From the NCBI RefSeq assembly GCF_022832385.1, contig NZ_JALHLE010000018.1, forward strand, positions 62,001 through 126,000: a stretch of 64,000 bases of DNA, read 5' to 3'. Each line of letters opens with the position of its first letter. Position 1 is the first letter of the stretch. The position numbers were made by a program, and so were the translations under genes. The notes under the pieces are model-generated. The model did not search any database. It saw only the letters and a list, made by a program, of their open reading frames with translations, and had not been told where the DNA came from. Below are positions 1-8,358 of the stretch, piece by piece. Source of the DNA: Novosphingobium album (ex Hu et al. 2023) (lineage in GTDB: Bacteria > Pseudomonadota > Alphaproteobacteria > Sphingomonadales > Sphingomonadaceae).

Positions 1-788
1 GCATCCGCTTCCTGCTCGGCGCAGTGATCCTGCCGCTGCACGATCCGGTTGAACTGGCCGAACAGATCGCGGTGCTCGACAACATGTCGGTCGGGCGGCT
101 CAGCGTCATCTTCGGCGCGGGCTATGTGCCCGGCGAATTCGCGATGTTCGGCAAGTCGCTCAAGGACCGCGCGAAGCTCATGGACAGCGGGCTCGAGATC
201 ATGCTGCGCGCCTTGAAGGGCGAGCGGTTCGAATACGAAGGCCGCCCGATCTTCACCCGCCCGCTGCCGGTGCAGGAACCCGAGGATATTATCATGGTCG
301 GCGGCGGTGTGGCCGCTTCGGCGAAACGCGCGGCGAAGTTCGGCGTCGGTTTCGGGCCGATGAAGGGCGAACTCGTCGATCTCTACCTGTCCGAATGCGA
401 ACGTCTCGGCCACAAACCGCGCCGGCACTTCCGCCCCCGGCCGGGCATGCCGATGGCGATCCACCTGTGCGAGGATCCGGATGCGGGCTGGGACGCCATC
501 GCGCCGCACGCCGTCCATGTCATTACCGAATATGCCAAGTGGGCGGAGCAGGAAGGCGATGCGTCCAATTCGCCCTTCAAGGGCCTCACCGATCCCGCCG
601 TGCTGCGTCATGCGGGGTTGTTCGCGGCCTGGACGCCGGAGATGCTGCTGGAGAAGGTGCGCGGCGTGGAAGGCGGCAATGTCGGTTTCCAGCCCCTGCT
701 GGGAGGCCTCGCACCGGATGAGGGCTGGAAGAGCCTCAAGCTGCTGGAACAGGTCATGCCCGAGCTCAAGGCGATCATTTCGGGATGA
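1..788 (+). CDS. LLM-class flavin-dependent oxidoreductase (5' partial)
   Basis: The C-terminal ~262 residues of a luciferase-like (LLM) monooxygenase or oxidoreductase, an FMN- or F420-using TIM-barrel family. The open frame runs in from before base 1, reading IRFLLGAVILPLHDPVELAEQ, which is the usual beta-strand/helix region of this family followed by the LDNMSVGRLSVIFGAGYV segment. The GTG at 24 is therefore an internal codon, not the start. The stop codon overlaps the ATG of the next gene (ATGA at 785-788), so the two are translationally coupled and probably act together. Family assignment is firm; substrate and flavin preference cannot be told from the sequence. Confidence 0.85.
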   Translation, partial: IRFLLGAVILPLHDPVELAEQIAVLDNMSVGRLSVIFGAGYVPGEFAMFGKSLKDRAKLMDSGLEIMLRALKGERFEYEGRPIFTRPLPVQEPEDIIMVGGGVAASAKRAAKFGVGFGPMKGELVDLYLSECERLGHKPRRHFRPRPGMPMAIHLCEDPDAGWDAIAPHAVHVITEYAKWAEQEGDASNSPFKGLTDPAVLRHAGLFAAWTPEMLLEKVRGVEGGNVGFQPLLGGLAPDEGWKSLKLLEQVMPELKAIISG

Positions 789-1819
789 AGGCTGCCGTCG
801 TCGAGAACGGGCAGGTCCGCGTCCGGGAGCTGCCCGATCCCGAACCGGGCAAGGGGCAGGCGCTGGTGCGCACTCATTCCTGCGGACTGTGCGCGTCGGA
901 TGCGCATTTCCTCTCGGGCGGACAGAACGTGATCGAACTGTCGCGCAAGATGGGCGGGCCCTATGCCGCGTTGCACTACGAGCGTGCTTTCGTGCCCGGC
1001 CATGAATTCGTCGGCGAAGTGCTCGACTATGGTCCGGGCAGCCGCCGCAGCGTGAAGACAGGGCGGCGCTTCACGTCGGTGCCGATCATGCGGCAGGGCG
1101 GGACTCATGCGGTCGTCGGCTTCAGCCACGAGTGCCCCGGCGGCTGCGGCGAACTGATGCTGCTCGACGAGGATTTCCTGCTCGAGATCCCCGATGGCCT
1201 GCCTGACGATTACGCGGCAATGATCGAGCCGCTGGCGGTGGGGCTGGAGCACGCCCGGCGCGGGCGGCCGGACAAGGCCGATGCGGCGCTGGTGCTGGGG
1301 TGCGGGGCGATTGGCCTCGGCGTAATCGCGGGCCTGTCGATGATGGGCGTGGGCCCGATCGTTGCTGCCGATTTCCATGCCGACCGCCGCGAACTGGCGC
1401 TGAAGGCAGGCGCACACATCGCCATCGACCCGCGCGAAACCGATCCCTACGCCCCGTTGCCGCAATTCGACGGACGGCGCGTCAACCTGATCTACGAGAA
1501 CGTTGGCGTGCCCGGCATGCTGCAGCAGATCATCGAGGCCGCACCGTTCGACGGGCGCATCGTCATGGGCGGCTACTGCATGGAACCGGAGCCGCTTTTC
1601 GTCTTCGCCGCGCAGAACAAGCGGCTCAACATCCAGTTCGCCGGCGGCGAGGAGCCGCAGGACATGGACCTCGCGCTGCGCAGCATTGCCGATGGCCGGA
1701 TCGACGTGATGCCCTGGCTGGGCGGGCGCGTGGGGCTGGGCGGTGTGGCCGGGGCGATCGCCAACCTGTCGGGACCGGGCACGGCGGTGCGCACCGTGGT
1801 CGATCCGCGACTTCTGTAG
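785..1819 (+). CDS. Zinc-binding MDR-family alcohol dehydrogenase
   Basis: Medium-chain NAD(P)-dependent dehydrogenase of 344 aa, the normal family length. Visible landmarks are the catalytic zinc cysteine in HSCGLCASDAHF (Cys36), the GHE motif (residues 72-74), a conserved Glu in MIEPL near 149 and the Rossmann dinucleotide motif GCGAIG (172-177). The start overlaps the stop of the upstream LLM oxidoreductase. The pair could oxidise and process an alcohol or ketone feeding the acyl-CoA genes downstream, but this is inferred from position. Substrate unknown. Confidence 0.85.
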   Translation: MKAAVVENGQVRVRELPDPEPGKGQALVRTHSCGLCASDAHFLSGGQNVIELSRKMGGPYAALHYERAFVPGHEFVGEVLDYGPGSRRSVKTGRRFTSVPIMRQGGTHAVVGFSHECPGGCGELMLLDEDFLLEIPDGLPDDYAAMIEPLAVGLEHARRGRPDKADAALVLGCGAIGLGVIAGLSMMGVGPIVAADFHADRRELALKAGAHIAIDPRETDPYAPLPQFDGRRVNLIYENVGVPGMLQQIIEAAPFDGRIVMGGYCMEPEPLFVFAAQNKRLNIQFAGGEEPQDMDLALRSIADGRIDVMPWLGGRVGLGGVAGAIANLSGPGTAVRTVVDPRLL

Positions 1820-1835
1820 TTCTCGAACCCCAAGT

Positions 1836-1913
1836 CCGCTCGTCCTGAGCTTGTCGAAGGACGCTCGCACAGCGCCCGGGTTCGACACCCTTCGACAAGC
1901 TCAGGGTGAGCGG
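1836..1913. repeat. REP-like inverted repeat, family A
   Basis: Two ~25-bp arms, at 1836-1860 and 1888-1913, are near-perfect inverted copies around the core TGAGCTTGTCGAAGG; only two internal bases and the outer base differ. The loop is 27 bp. It lies between two convergent genes, where it could also act as a bidirectional transcription terminator. Core sequences of this kind are frequent intergenic palindromes in sphingomonad genomes. Confidence 0.75.
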
Positions 1914-1933
1914 TGGAGTTTGAGGGTCTGTAC

Positions 1934-2677
1934 TCAGTCCGCCGTCACGCCCGCATCGATATTGATGCACGCGCCGTGGTACGACCGCGCCGCCGGGGTG
2001 GCGAGGAAGGTGACCGTTTCGGCCACGTCCCCGATCTCGCACAGCCCGCGCGGGGAGCCGATGCGGCCGATCAGTTCGTGGTCGCAATCGGCCAGCGCCG
2101 CCATGCCGCCGACGAGTCCGGTCATCATCCCGCCCGGCGCCACCGCGTTGATGCGGATCGGAGCCTTCATGTATTCCATGGCGAGCGCCCTGGTCATGTT
2201 TGTGAGGCCTGCCTTGGTGGCGCAGTAGGCGGCAAAATAGGCCTGCCCCTGAAAGGCCGCGCAGCTCGTCACGTTGACGATCGCGCCATGGCTTTCGAGC
2301 AGGTGCGGCAGGCTGGCGCGGATCAGGAAGAACGGGGCTTCCAGATTGACCTTCATGGTCAGGTCCCAGTTTTCGTCGGTGAACGTGTCGCTTGGCCCCG
2401 GCTTCATGACGCCGGCCACGTTGCAAAGCGCATCGAGCTGACCGAAGACCTTGACGGTCTCCTCCACCGCGCTGGCGCAATTGCTGCGCACCGACAGGTC
2501 GAGCGGCAGCACCAGCGCTTCGCCGCCTGCCGCGCGGATGGTCCTGGCTGCGTCTTCCAGACCAGCCTCGACGACATCGACCAGTGCTACTTTCGCACCT
2601 AGCCCGGCAAGCCTTTCGGTAGTGGCGCGGCCCAGCCCGGCAGCGGCGCCCGTGACGAGCGCGACCTTTCCGCTCAT
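1934..2677 (-). CDS. SDR-family oxidoreductase
   Basis: Classical short-chain dehydrogenase of ~247 aa. It shows the TGAAAGLGRA nucleotide-binding motif, an NVAG motif, the active-site YCATK and the PGG region after it. The chosen ATG is at 2677, but the only good Shine-Dalgarno (GAGGAGAG) sits about 20 nt upstream of it and 5 nt before an in-frame TTG at 2692, so TTG 2692 is a credible start. A still earlier ATG (2728) would overlap the stop of the LysR gene by ATGA. Probably co-transcribed with that regulator. Substrate unknown. Confidence 0.85.
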   Translation of the reverse strand: MSGKVALVTGAAAGLGRATTERLAGLGAKVALVDVVEAGLEDAARTIRAAGGEALVLPLDLSVRSNCASAVEETVKVFGQLDALCNVAGVMKPGPSDTFTDENWDLTMKVNLEAPFFLIRASLPHLLESHGAIVNVTSCAAFQGQAYFAAYCATKAGLTNMTRALAMEYMKAPIRINAVAPGGMMTGLVGGMAALADCDHELIGRIGSPRGLCEIGDVAETVTFLATPAARSYHGACINIDAGVTAD

Positions 2678-2724
2678 GTCCGAAGGTTGCAACGTCTCTC
2701 TCCTCGCATCTCTTGTCGCGCGCT

Positions 2725-3597
2725 TCATGCCTTGCCGTAGTGGCGGCGGACAAGGCCGATGAACGGGCTGGCGAGCGCCGGAGCGATATGCGCTTCGCTG
2801 GCGTGGAGCAGGCCCACGTCGCGGGTCAGTTCGAAGTCCTTCACCGGCACGAAGCGCACGGCGGGCTCGGCGAAGCATTCGGGCATCATGCCCACCCCGG
2901 CCCCGGCGCGCACGACCGCCAGCACACGTTCGTCGCTGGTGGTCTTGAGCACGAAGCGCGGGCGCACCCCGCGCGCGATGAAGAAGCGGTTGATCTCCGG
3001 CAGCGCCTCGCAGTGGCGGCGCAGCGCCATGCGGTCGCGCGCGAGCTGTTCGGCCATGACTTCGTCCTCGTCCGCCAGCGGGTGATCGAGGGGCAGGACC
3101 ATCATGTAGCGCTCGCGCGCCAGCACCTCGGGGTGGAAGCGGGCATGCTGCGGGCGCACCACGGTCAGCGTCACGTCGATGCGGCCGCGTTCGAGCCGCT
3201 CGGTGATGTCGCGCTCGCTGCCGTCGAGGATCTCCAGCGCCTCGCCCGAGCCGAGCGCGCGGTGCTGCTGCAGCAGGTTCTCGATCATGGGCGTCGGGAT
3301 TGTGCCGAGCACGCCGATGCGCAGCAGGGTGGGGTCGGAGACTTCGGAGAGCTCCACCAGCGCATGCTCGTATTCCGCCGCGATTCGCCTTGCGCGCACG
3401 AGGAAGCGGCTTCCGGCCGTCGTTAGCGCGACGCCCTGGCGATCCCTGTCGAACAGGCGGGCGCCCAGTTCGCGCTCCAGCTTGGCGATTCCGGCGGAAA
3501 GTGAGGGCTGGGTCACGCTCACCCGCTTGGCGGCGCGGCTGAAACTGCCGGTTTCGGCGACGGCGAGGAAATAGCGCAGCTGGTACTGATCGATCAT
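2725..3597 (-). CDS. LysR-family transcriptional regulator
   Basis: 290-aa LTTR with an N-terminal winged helix-turn-helix (YFLAVAETGSFSRAAKRVSVTQPSLSAGIAKLERELG, roughly residues 9-43) and a type 2 periplasmic-binding-like effector domain. It is divergent from the acyl-CoA carboxylase operon, with a 132-bp intergenic region holding two inverted repeats of LTTR layout, one of which overlaps its own start codon. Likely an autoregulated activator or repressor of the carboxylase operon, and perhaps of the SDR behind it. The effector is unknown; acyl-CoA pathway intermediates are the natural guess. Confidence 0.9.
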   Translation of the reverse strand: MIDQYQLRYFLAVAETGSFSRAAKRVSVTQPSLSAGIAKLERELGARLFDRDRQGVALTTAGSRFLVRARRIAAEYEHALVELSEVSDPTLLRIGVLGTIPTPMIENLLQQHRALGSGEALEILDGSERDITERLERGRIDVTLTVVRPQHARFHPEVLARERYMMVLPLDHPLADEDEVMAEQLARDRMALRRHCEALPEINRFFIARGVRPRFVLKTTSDERVLAVVRAGAGVGMMPECFAEPAVRFVPVKDFELTRDVGLLHASEAHIAPALASPFIGLVRRHYGKA

Positions 3598-3611
3598 AGA
3601 AACTGTCTATG
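3595..3611. promoter_or_regulatory. Candidate LysR box 1 (autoregulatory)
   Basis: CATAG-N7-CTATG is a perfect inverted repeat that contains the LTTR signature T-N11-A. It covers the ATG of the LysR gene, the usual place for an autorepression site. Confidence 0.5.
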
Positions 3612-3655
3612 GCGTACCGGCGAAACTTTCAATTTCCTCTGGTCGTTCCGCTTCG

Positions 3656-3672
3656 TTACATAGGCGCTGTAA
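3656..3672. promoter_or_regulatory. Candidate LysR box 2
   Basis: TTACA-N7-TGTAA is a second perfect inverted repeat with the same 5-7-5 layout as the one at the LysR start, centred 61 bp from it and 58 bp before the carboxylase beta-subunit ATG. Paired sites at this kind of spacing are typical for LTTR recognition and activation sites. Confidence 0.45.
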
Positions 3673-3729
3673 ATCGAAATCCCATGGGATGAGGCTGCGG
3701 CACAGTGCGGCCGGAAAGGAATTGAGGGC

Positions 3730-5331
3730 ATGAGCGCGCCGGTGCTCCAGACCAATGTAAACCTCGACAGCCCCGAGGCGAAGGCGCGCGACGCGCATAA
3801 CCGCGCGCTGGCGAAGGACCTGCACGACAAGGTCGCGCAGGCCGCGCTGGGCGGTAATGAGAAATCGCGCGAGCGCCACGTCAGCCGCGGCAAGCTGCTT
3901 CCGCGAGACCGCGTCGAGCGCCTGCTCGATCCGGGCTCGCCGCTGCTCGAACTGGGGCAACTGGCGGCCAATGGCCTTTATGGTGAGGATATTCCCGGCG
4001 CGGGCATGATCTCCGCGATCGGCCGCGTTTCGGGCCGCCAGTGCATGATCGTGTGCAACGATGCCACCGTGAAGGGCGGCACCTACTACCCGATGACGGT
4101 GAAGAAGCACCTGCGCGCGCAGGAGATCGCGGAAGAGAACAATCTGCCGTGCATCTACCTCGTCGACAGCGGCGGCGCCAACCTGCCGCACCAGGCCGAG
4201 GTCTTCCCGGACAAGGACCACTTCGGCCGCATCTTCTTCAATCAGGCGAACATGAGCGCGAAGGGCATTCCGCAGATCGCCTGCGTCATGGGCTCATGCA
4301 CCGCGGGCGGCGCCTATGTGCCGGCGATGAGCGACGAGACCGTGATCGTGAAGGAGCAGGGCACGATCTTCCTCGCCGGGCCGCCGCTGGTGCAGGCCGC
4401 GACCGGCGAAGTGATCTCGGCCGAGGATCTGGGCGGCGGCGATCTGCACAGCCGCAAGTCGGGCGTGACCGATCACCTCGCCGATAGCGACGAGCATGCG
4501 CTTACCATCGTGCGTGATATCGTCTCACACCTCGGCCCAGTGCATCAGCACGGCTTGCCGCTGCAGGAACCGCGCGCGCCGAAGTACGATCCGGAAGAAC
4601 TCTATTCGATCATCCCCGAGGACGTGCGCGCGCCCTACGACGTGCACGAAGTGATCGCCCGCGTGGTCGATGGCAGCGAGTTCCACGAGTTCAAGGCGCT
4701 CTACGGCAATACGCTGGTCTGCGGCTTTGCGCATATCCACGGCATGCCGGTGGCGATCCTTGCCAACAACGGGGTGCTGTTTTCGGAGAGCGCGCAGAAG
4801 GGCGCGCACTTCATCGAGCTCGCCTGCCAGCGCAAGATCCCGCTGCTGTTCCTCCAGAACATCTCGGGCTTCATGGTCGGCGGCAAGTACGAGGCCGAGG
4901 GCATCGCCAAGCACGGCGCTAAGCTGGTGACGGCGGTCGCCACCGCGACCGTGCCCAAGATCACCGTGCTGATCGGCGGCAGCTTCGGTGCGGGCAACTA
5001 CGGCATGTGCGGCCGCGCCTATGACCCGCGCTTCCTCTTCACCTGGCCCAACGCCCGCATCTCGGTGATGGGCGGCGAACAGGCGGCCTCTGTGCTCGCC
5101 ACGGTCCACCGCGACGCGGCCAAGTGGGACGAGCGCGAGGCCGAGGCCTTCAAGGCGCCGATCCGCCAGAAGTACGAGGACGAAGGCAACCCCTACTACG
5201 CCACCGCGCGCCTGTGGGACGACGGCGTGATCGACCCGGCGCAGACCCGCGACGTGCTGGGGCTGGCTCTGGCAGCGGCGCTAGAAGCACCGATTCCGGA
5301 TCGTCCGCAGTTCGGCGTGTTCCGGATGTGA
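3730..5331 (+). CDS. Acyl-CoA carboxylase beta subunit (carboxyltransferase, MCC-type)
   Basis: 533-aa carboxyltransferase subunit of a biotin-dependent acyl-CoA carboxylase. It has both crotonase-fold halves: the N-terminal acyl-CoA side with [11 protein letters not shown], and the C-terminal carboxybiotin side with [20 protein letters not shown] followed by [14 protein letters not shown]. The latter block is characteristic of 3-methylcrotonyl-CoA/geranyl-CoA carboxylases rather than propionyl-CoA carboxylase. The other leucine-pathway genes usually clustered with it (isovaleryl-CoA dehydrogenase, HMG-CoA lyase) are not seen here, so the true substrate may be another branched enoyl-CoA. The stop overlaps the next start by one base (TGATG). 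Confidence 0.9.
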   Translation: MSAPVLQTNVNLDSPEAKARDAHNRALAKDLHDKVAQAALGGNEKSRERHVSRGKLLPRDRVERLLDPGSPLLELGQLAANGLYGEDIPGAGMISAIGRVSGRQCMIVCNDATVKGGTYYPMTVKKHLRAQEIAEENNLPCIYLVDSGGANLPHQAEVFPDKDHFGRIFFNQANMSAKGIPQIACVMGSCTAGGAYVPAMSDETVIVKEQGTIFLAGPPLVQAATGEVISAEDLGGGDLHSRKSGVTDHLADSDEHALTIVRDIVSHLGPVHQHGLPLQEPRAPKYDPEELYSIIPEDVRAPYDVHEVIARVVDGSEFHEFKALYGNTLVCGFAHIHGMPVAILANNGVLFSESAQKGAHFIELACQRKIPLLFLQNISGFMVGGKYEAEGIAKHGAKLVTAVATATVPKITVLIGGSFGAGNYGMCGRAYDPRFLFTWPNARISVMGGEQAASVLATVHRDAAKWDEREAEAFKAPIRQKYEDEGNPYYATARLWDDGVIDPAQTRDVLGLALAAALEAPIPDRPQFGVFRM

Positions 5332-5462
5332 TGTCCATGACACGGGAGCCGCAAGTGCCATCTAACAGCGGCATGCCGCGTTGGATGATTATCGCCTTCG
5401 CCGCGAAGCTGGTGCTCGTCGTGGCCATCGTCATTGCAGTAGTTTGGTGGGCAAACGCATGA
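5331..5462 (+). CDS. 43-aa single-pass membrane peptide in the carboxylase operon
   Basis: A small open frame exactly filling the gap between the two carboxylase subunits. The ATG overlaps the upstream stop (TGATG, 5329-5333) and its TGA overlaps the alpha-subunit ATG (ATGA, 5459-5462). It reads [19 protein letters not shown], then a ~24-residue hydrophobic stretch (about residues 18-41) ending in WWANA, so one transmembrane helix with a short basic N-terminus is predicted. Coupling on both sides argues that it is translated. I recognise no family. It might anchor or stabilise the carboxylase at the membrane, which is speculation. Confidence 0.7.
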   Translation: MSMTREPQVPSNSGMPRWMIIAFAAKLVLVVAIVIAVVWWANA

Positions 5463-7324
5463 TCAAGTCTCTTCTTATCGCCAACCGTGGCGAAATCGCC
5501 TGCCGGGTTATCCGCACCGCGCGCAGCCTCGGCATCCGCACCATCGCCGTCTATTCCGATGCCGACGCCGAGGCGCTGCATGTGCGCGAGGCTGACGAGG
5601 CCGTGCATATCGGCCCGGCGCCGACGCGCGAGTCCTACCTTGTCGGCGAGAAGATCATTGCCGCCGCCAAAGCGACTGGCGCAGAGGCGATCCATCCCGG
5701 CTACGGCTTCCTTTCGGAGAATGCCGAGTTCGCGCAGGCGGTGATGGATGCCGGGATCGTCTGGGTCGGGCCCAATCCCTCCTCGATCACCGCGATGGGC
5801 CTCAAGGATGCGGCCAAGAAGCTGATGGCCGGGGCCGGGGTGCCGGTGACGCCGGGCTTCATGGGCGAGGACCAGTCGCCGGGCCTGCTGGCCGACGAGG
5901 CGGGCAAGATCGGTTATCCGGTGCTGATCAAGGCGGTCGCGGGCGGCGGCGGCAAGGGCATGCGCCTTGTCGAGAGCGAAGAGGACTTCGCCGACGCGCT
6001 CGCCTCGTGCAAGCGCGAGGCGGCCAGCTCGTTCGGCAACGACCACGTGCTGATCGAGAAGTACATCGCCTCGCCGCGCCACATCGAAGTGCAGGTCTTC
6101 GGCGACAAGCACGGCCATGTCGTCCACCTGTTCGAGCGCGATTGCTCGCTGCAGCGCCGTCACCAGAAGGTGATCGAGGAAGCCCCCGCGCCGGGCATGG
6201 ATGTGGCAACCCGCGAAGCGCTTTGTGCGGCTGCGGTGCGTGCAGCAAAGGCGGTCGATTATGTCGGCGCGGGCACGATCGAATTCATCGCCGATGGCTC
6301 GGGCAAACTGGCGGCCGACAAGATCTGGTTCATGGAAATGAACACCCGCCTGCAGGTCGAGCACCCGGTCACCGAAGAGATCACCGGCGTCGATCTGGTC
6401 GAATGGCAGCTGCGTGTCGCCTCGGGCGAGCCGCTGCCGCTGAGCCAGGAAGACCTCACCATCGACGGTTGGGCCATGGAAGCGCGTCTCTATGCCGAGG
6501 ACCCGGCCAAGGGCTTCCTGCCGAGCATCGGTACGCTGGAACTGCTGCAGTTCGGCGAGGCGGAAGGCGCCTATGGACGGGGACGCATCGACACGGGTGT
6601 CTATGAAGGCGCCGAAGTCTCGCCGCACTATGACCCCATGATCGCCAAGGTCATTGCCTGGGGTGAGGATCGTGACGAGGCGCGCGAGCGGCTGGGCGAA
6701 ATGCTGCAGGACAGTGCGGTCTGGCCAGTGAAGACCAACGCATCGTTCCTGGTGAAGGCGCTCGAGCATCCGGACTTCGCGGCGGGCAAGGTCGATACCG
6801 GCCTGATCGGCCGCGACGGCGAAGCCATGAGTGAACCGCCGGTGCCTTCGGACGACGTGCTGCAGGCCGCCGCCGAGGCACTGGTGCCGTTGACGGACAT
6901 GGCCGGCTTCCGCCTCAATGCTGCGCCCCGGCGTGCAGCATGGTTCCTGCTCGATGGCGAGAAGGTCGAGATCGCACTGACGGGCGAAGGCTCCGAAGAG
7001 CCTGCTACCGGCGTGCTGGTCACCGAACAGGGTCAGGCTTGGCTGCTCTCGCCCTGGCGTCACGACGCCGCGCATGGCGCTGCCGACGGCTCGGGTGCGA
7101 TCATTGCGCCGATGCCGGGCAAGGTGATCTCGGTCGAGGTCGAGAAGGGCGATACGGTCACCAAGGGCCAGAAGCTGCTCACGCTCGAGGCGATGAAGAT
7201 GGAGCACACGCTGACCGCGCCGTTCGATGGCACGGTGGCCGAACTCAATGCCAGCGCGGGGGCGCAGGTGCAGGTTGATGCGCTGCTGGTGAAGATCGAG
7301 GAAGCTGCCGAACAGGAGGCGTGA
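5459..7324 (+). CDS. Acyl-CoA carboxylase alpha subunit (biotin carboxylase + BCCP)
   Basis: 621-aa alpha chain. The N-terminal biotin carboxylase ATP-grasp domain starts MIKSLLIANRGEIACRVIRT and carries the glycine-rich loop AGGGGKGM (~160-168) and the ERDCSLQRRHQK segment. The C-terminal biotinyl domain contains EAMKMEH with the biotinylated lysine near residue 580. A possible 26-codon upstream extension (from 5381) was rejected because the ATG at 5459 overlaps the stop of the 43-aa peptide. Together with the beta subunit it makes carboxybiotin from ATP and bicarbonate and passes CO2 to an acyl-CoA. MCC/geranyl-CoA type is favoured by the partner. Confidence 0.92.
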   Translation: MIKSLLIANRGEIACRVIRTARSLGIRTIAVYSDADAEALHVREADEAVHIGPAPTRESYLVGEKIIAAAKATGAEAIHPGYGFLSENAEFAQAVMDAGIVWVGPNPSSITAMGLKDAAKKLMAGAGVPVTPGFMGEDQSPGLLADEAGKIGYPVLIKAVAGGGGKGMRLVESEEDFADALASCKREAASSFGNDHVLIEKYIASPRHIEVQVFGDKHGHVVHLFERDCSLQRRHQKVIEEAPAPGMDVATREALCAAAVRAAKAVDYVGAGTIEFIADGSGKLAADKIWFMEMNTRLQVEHPVTEEITGVDLVEWQLRVASGEPLPLSQEDLTIDGWAMEARLYAEDPAKGFLPSIGTLELLQFGEAEGAYGRGRIDTGVYEGAEVSPHYDPMIAKVIAWGEDRDEARERLGEMLQDSAVWPVKTNASFLVKALEHPDFAAGKVDTGLIGRDGEAMSEPPVPSDDVLQAAAEALVPLTDMAGFRLNAAPRRAAWFLLDGEKVEIALTGEGSEEPATGVLVTEQGQAWLLSPWRHDAAHGAADGSGAIIAPMPGKVISVEVEKGDTVTKGQKLLTLEAMKMEHTLTAPFDGTVAELNASAGAQVQVDALLVKIEEAAEQEA

Positions 7325-7783
7325 ATGGAACGAGGGCCGGAGGCTTACGCGCACCATTATTCAGGCCGTTGCCACTGCGGCGATCTCCGCGTGGTGCTGC
7401 ATAGCGACAAGGCAGCCGGGACGTTCACGCCGCGCGCCGACCAATGCGGCTTCTGCGTCCGGCACCGCGCGGTGGTGGTTTCCGATCCGGTCGGTCTCGT
7501 GGAACTGAGCGCGCCGCACGATCTGGAACCCTATCGCTTCGGTCTCGGCATCACCGACTTTTTCGTCTGCGGGCGCTGCGGCGTTTTCGTCGCGGCTGTG
7601 TGGCACAAGGATGGTGACACCTGGACAGTGGTGAACCTGCCCGCGCTGGACGATCGCAACAACTTTACCGCCGAGCCGGCACCGATGGATTTCGAGGGCG
7701 AGGACGTCGGCGAGCGTGAAACCAGACGCAAGCGGAACTGGACACCGGCGCGGCTGACATTGACGAGACAGGAGACGAATTGA
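7325..7783 (+). CDS. GFA/CENP-V-family zinc protein
   Basis: 152-aa protein of the glutathione-dependent formaldehyde-activating (GFA) fold family. Metal-binding cysteines are visible as CHCG (16, 18), CGFC (41, 44) and CGRCG (82, 85). The ATG follows the alpha-subunit stop directly. Proteins of this family are often called formaldehyde-activating enzymes, but few have been tested. Here the operon position suggests a role linked to a thiol ester or aldehyde by-product of the pathway. The basic C-terminal tail (ETRRKRNW) is unremarkable. Confidence 0.75.
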   Translation: MERGPEAYAHHYSGRCHCGDLRVVLHSDKAAGTFTPRADQCGFCVRHRAVVVSDPVGLVELSAPHDLEPYRFGLGITDFFVCGRCGVFVAAVWHKDGDTWTVVNLPALDDRNNFTAEPAPMDFEGEDVGERETRRKRNWTPARLTLTRQETN

Positions 7784-8235
7784 TGCCCGGACGGTTTTTC
7801 GACGAATGGCATGTGGGTGACAGGATCGTGCACCAGCCCAGCCGCACCGTTACCGAGACCGACAACCTGATGTTCTCGGCCATGACGCACAACATGCAGC
7901 CGCTTCACCTCGATGCCGAGGCGGCGAAAGCCAGCGAGTTTGGTCAGATCCTCGTGAACTCGACTTTCACGTTCAGCCTCGCGGTGGGCCTGTCGATCGC
8001 GGATACGACGGTGGGTACGCTGGTCGCCAATCTCGGGTTCGACAAGGTGGTGACGCCCAAGCCGACCTTCATCGGCGATACGCTTACCTGTTCGAGCGAA
8101 GTGGTCGAGATGCGCGAAAGCAAATCGCGCCCGACGCAGGGCATCGTCGTGTTCAGGCACGAGCTGACCAACCAGCGCGGCGAGACGGCGCTCTCGATGC
8201 TGCGCACGGTGCTGCTGAAGAAGAAGGGGGCTTAG
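7783..8235 (+). CDS. MaoC-family hydratase
   Basis: 150-aa single hot-dog-fold enoyl-CoA hydratase-like protein, beginning PGRFFDEWHVGDRIVHQPSRTVTETD. The helix with HNMQPLHLDAEAAK corresponds to the catalytic Asp/His region of MaoC/R-hydratases. The ATG at 7783 overlaps the GFA stop (TGATG) and has AGGAGA about 8 nt upstream; the in-frame TTG at 7780 is less likely. Probably hydrates the enoyl-CoA product of the carboxylase in this operon, similar in layout to mesaconyl-CoA/methylglutaconyl-CoA hydratases. Confidence 0.85.
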   Translation: MPGRFFDEWHVGDRIVHQPSRTVTETDNLMFSAMTHNMQPLHLDAEAAKASEFGQILVNSTFTFSLAVGLSIADTTVGTLVANLGFDKVVTPKPTFIGDTLTCSSEVVEMRESKSRPTQGIVVFRHELTNQRGETALSMLRTVLLKKKGA

Positions 8236-8302
8236 GCCTCTTTCGCGGAGACGGCCCACCCCGCTGCGACTAACCGGACACTTCGGTCCGGCAAGTCTCG
8301 CT

Positions 8303-8324
8303 CCCCTCCCCCGTGCGGGAGGGG
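8303..8324. terminator. GC-rich hairpin, CCCCTCCC type
   Basis: CCCCTCCC / GGGAGGGG stem of 8 bp with a 6-nt loop, between the convergent MaoC and IclR genes. There is no T-run. The same arm recurs after nrdB (22058-22079), so this is a repeated element with likely terminator function. Confidence 0.55.
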
Positions 8325-8358
8325 CTGAGGGTGGGCCTTCCCACCGATCGGTTGAGCT

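Noticed and set aside
5150-7357. 735-codon minus frame across the carboxylase alpha gene
   Set aside because: Antisense shadow; low-complexity Arg/His/Asp composition and no domain, while the plus frame is a complete biotin carboxylase.
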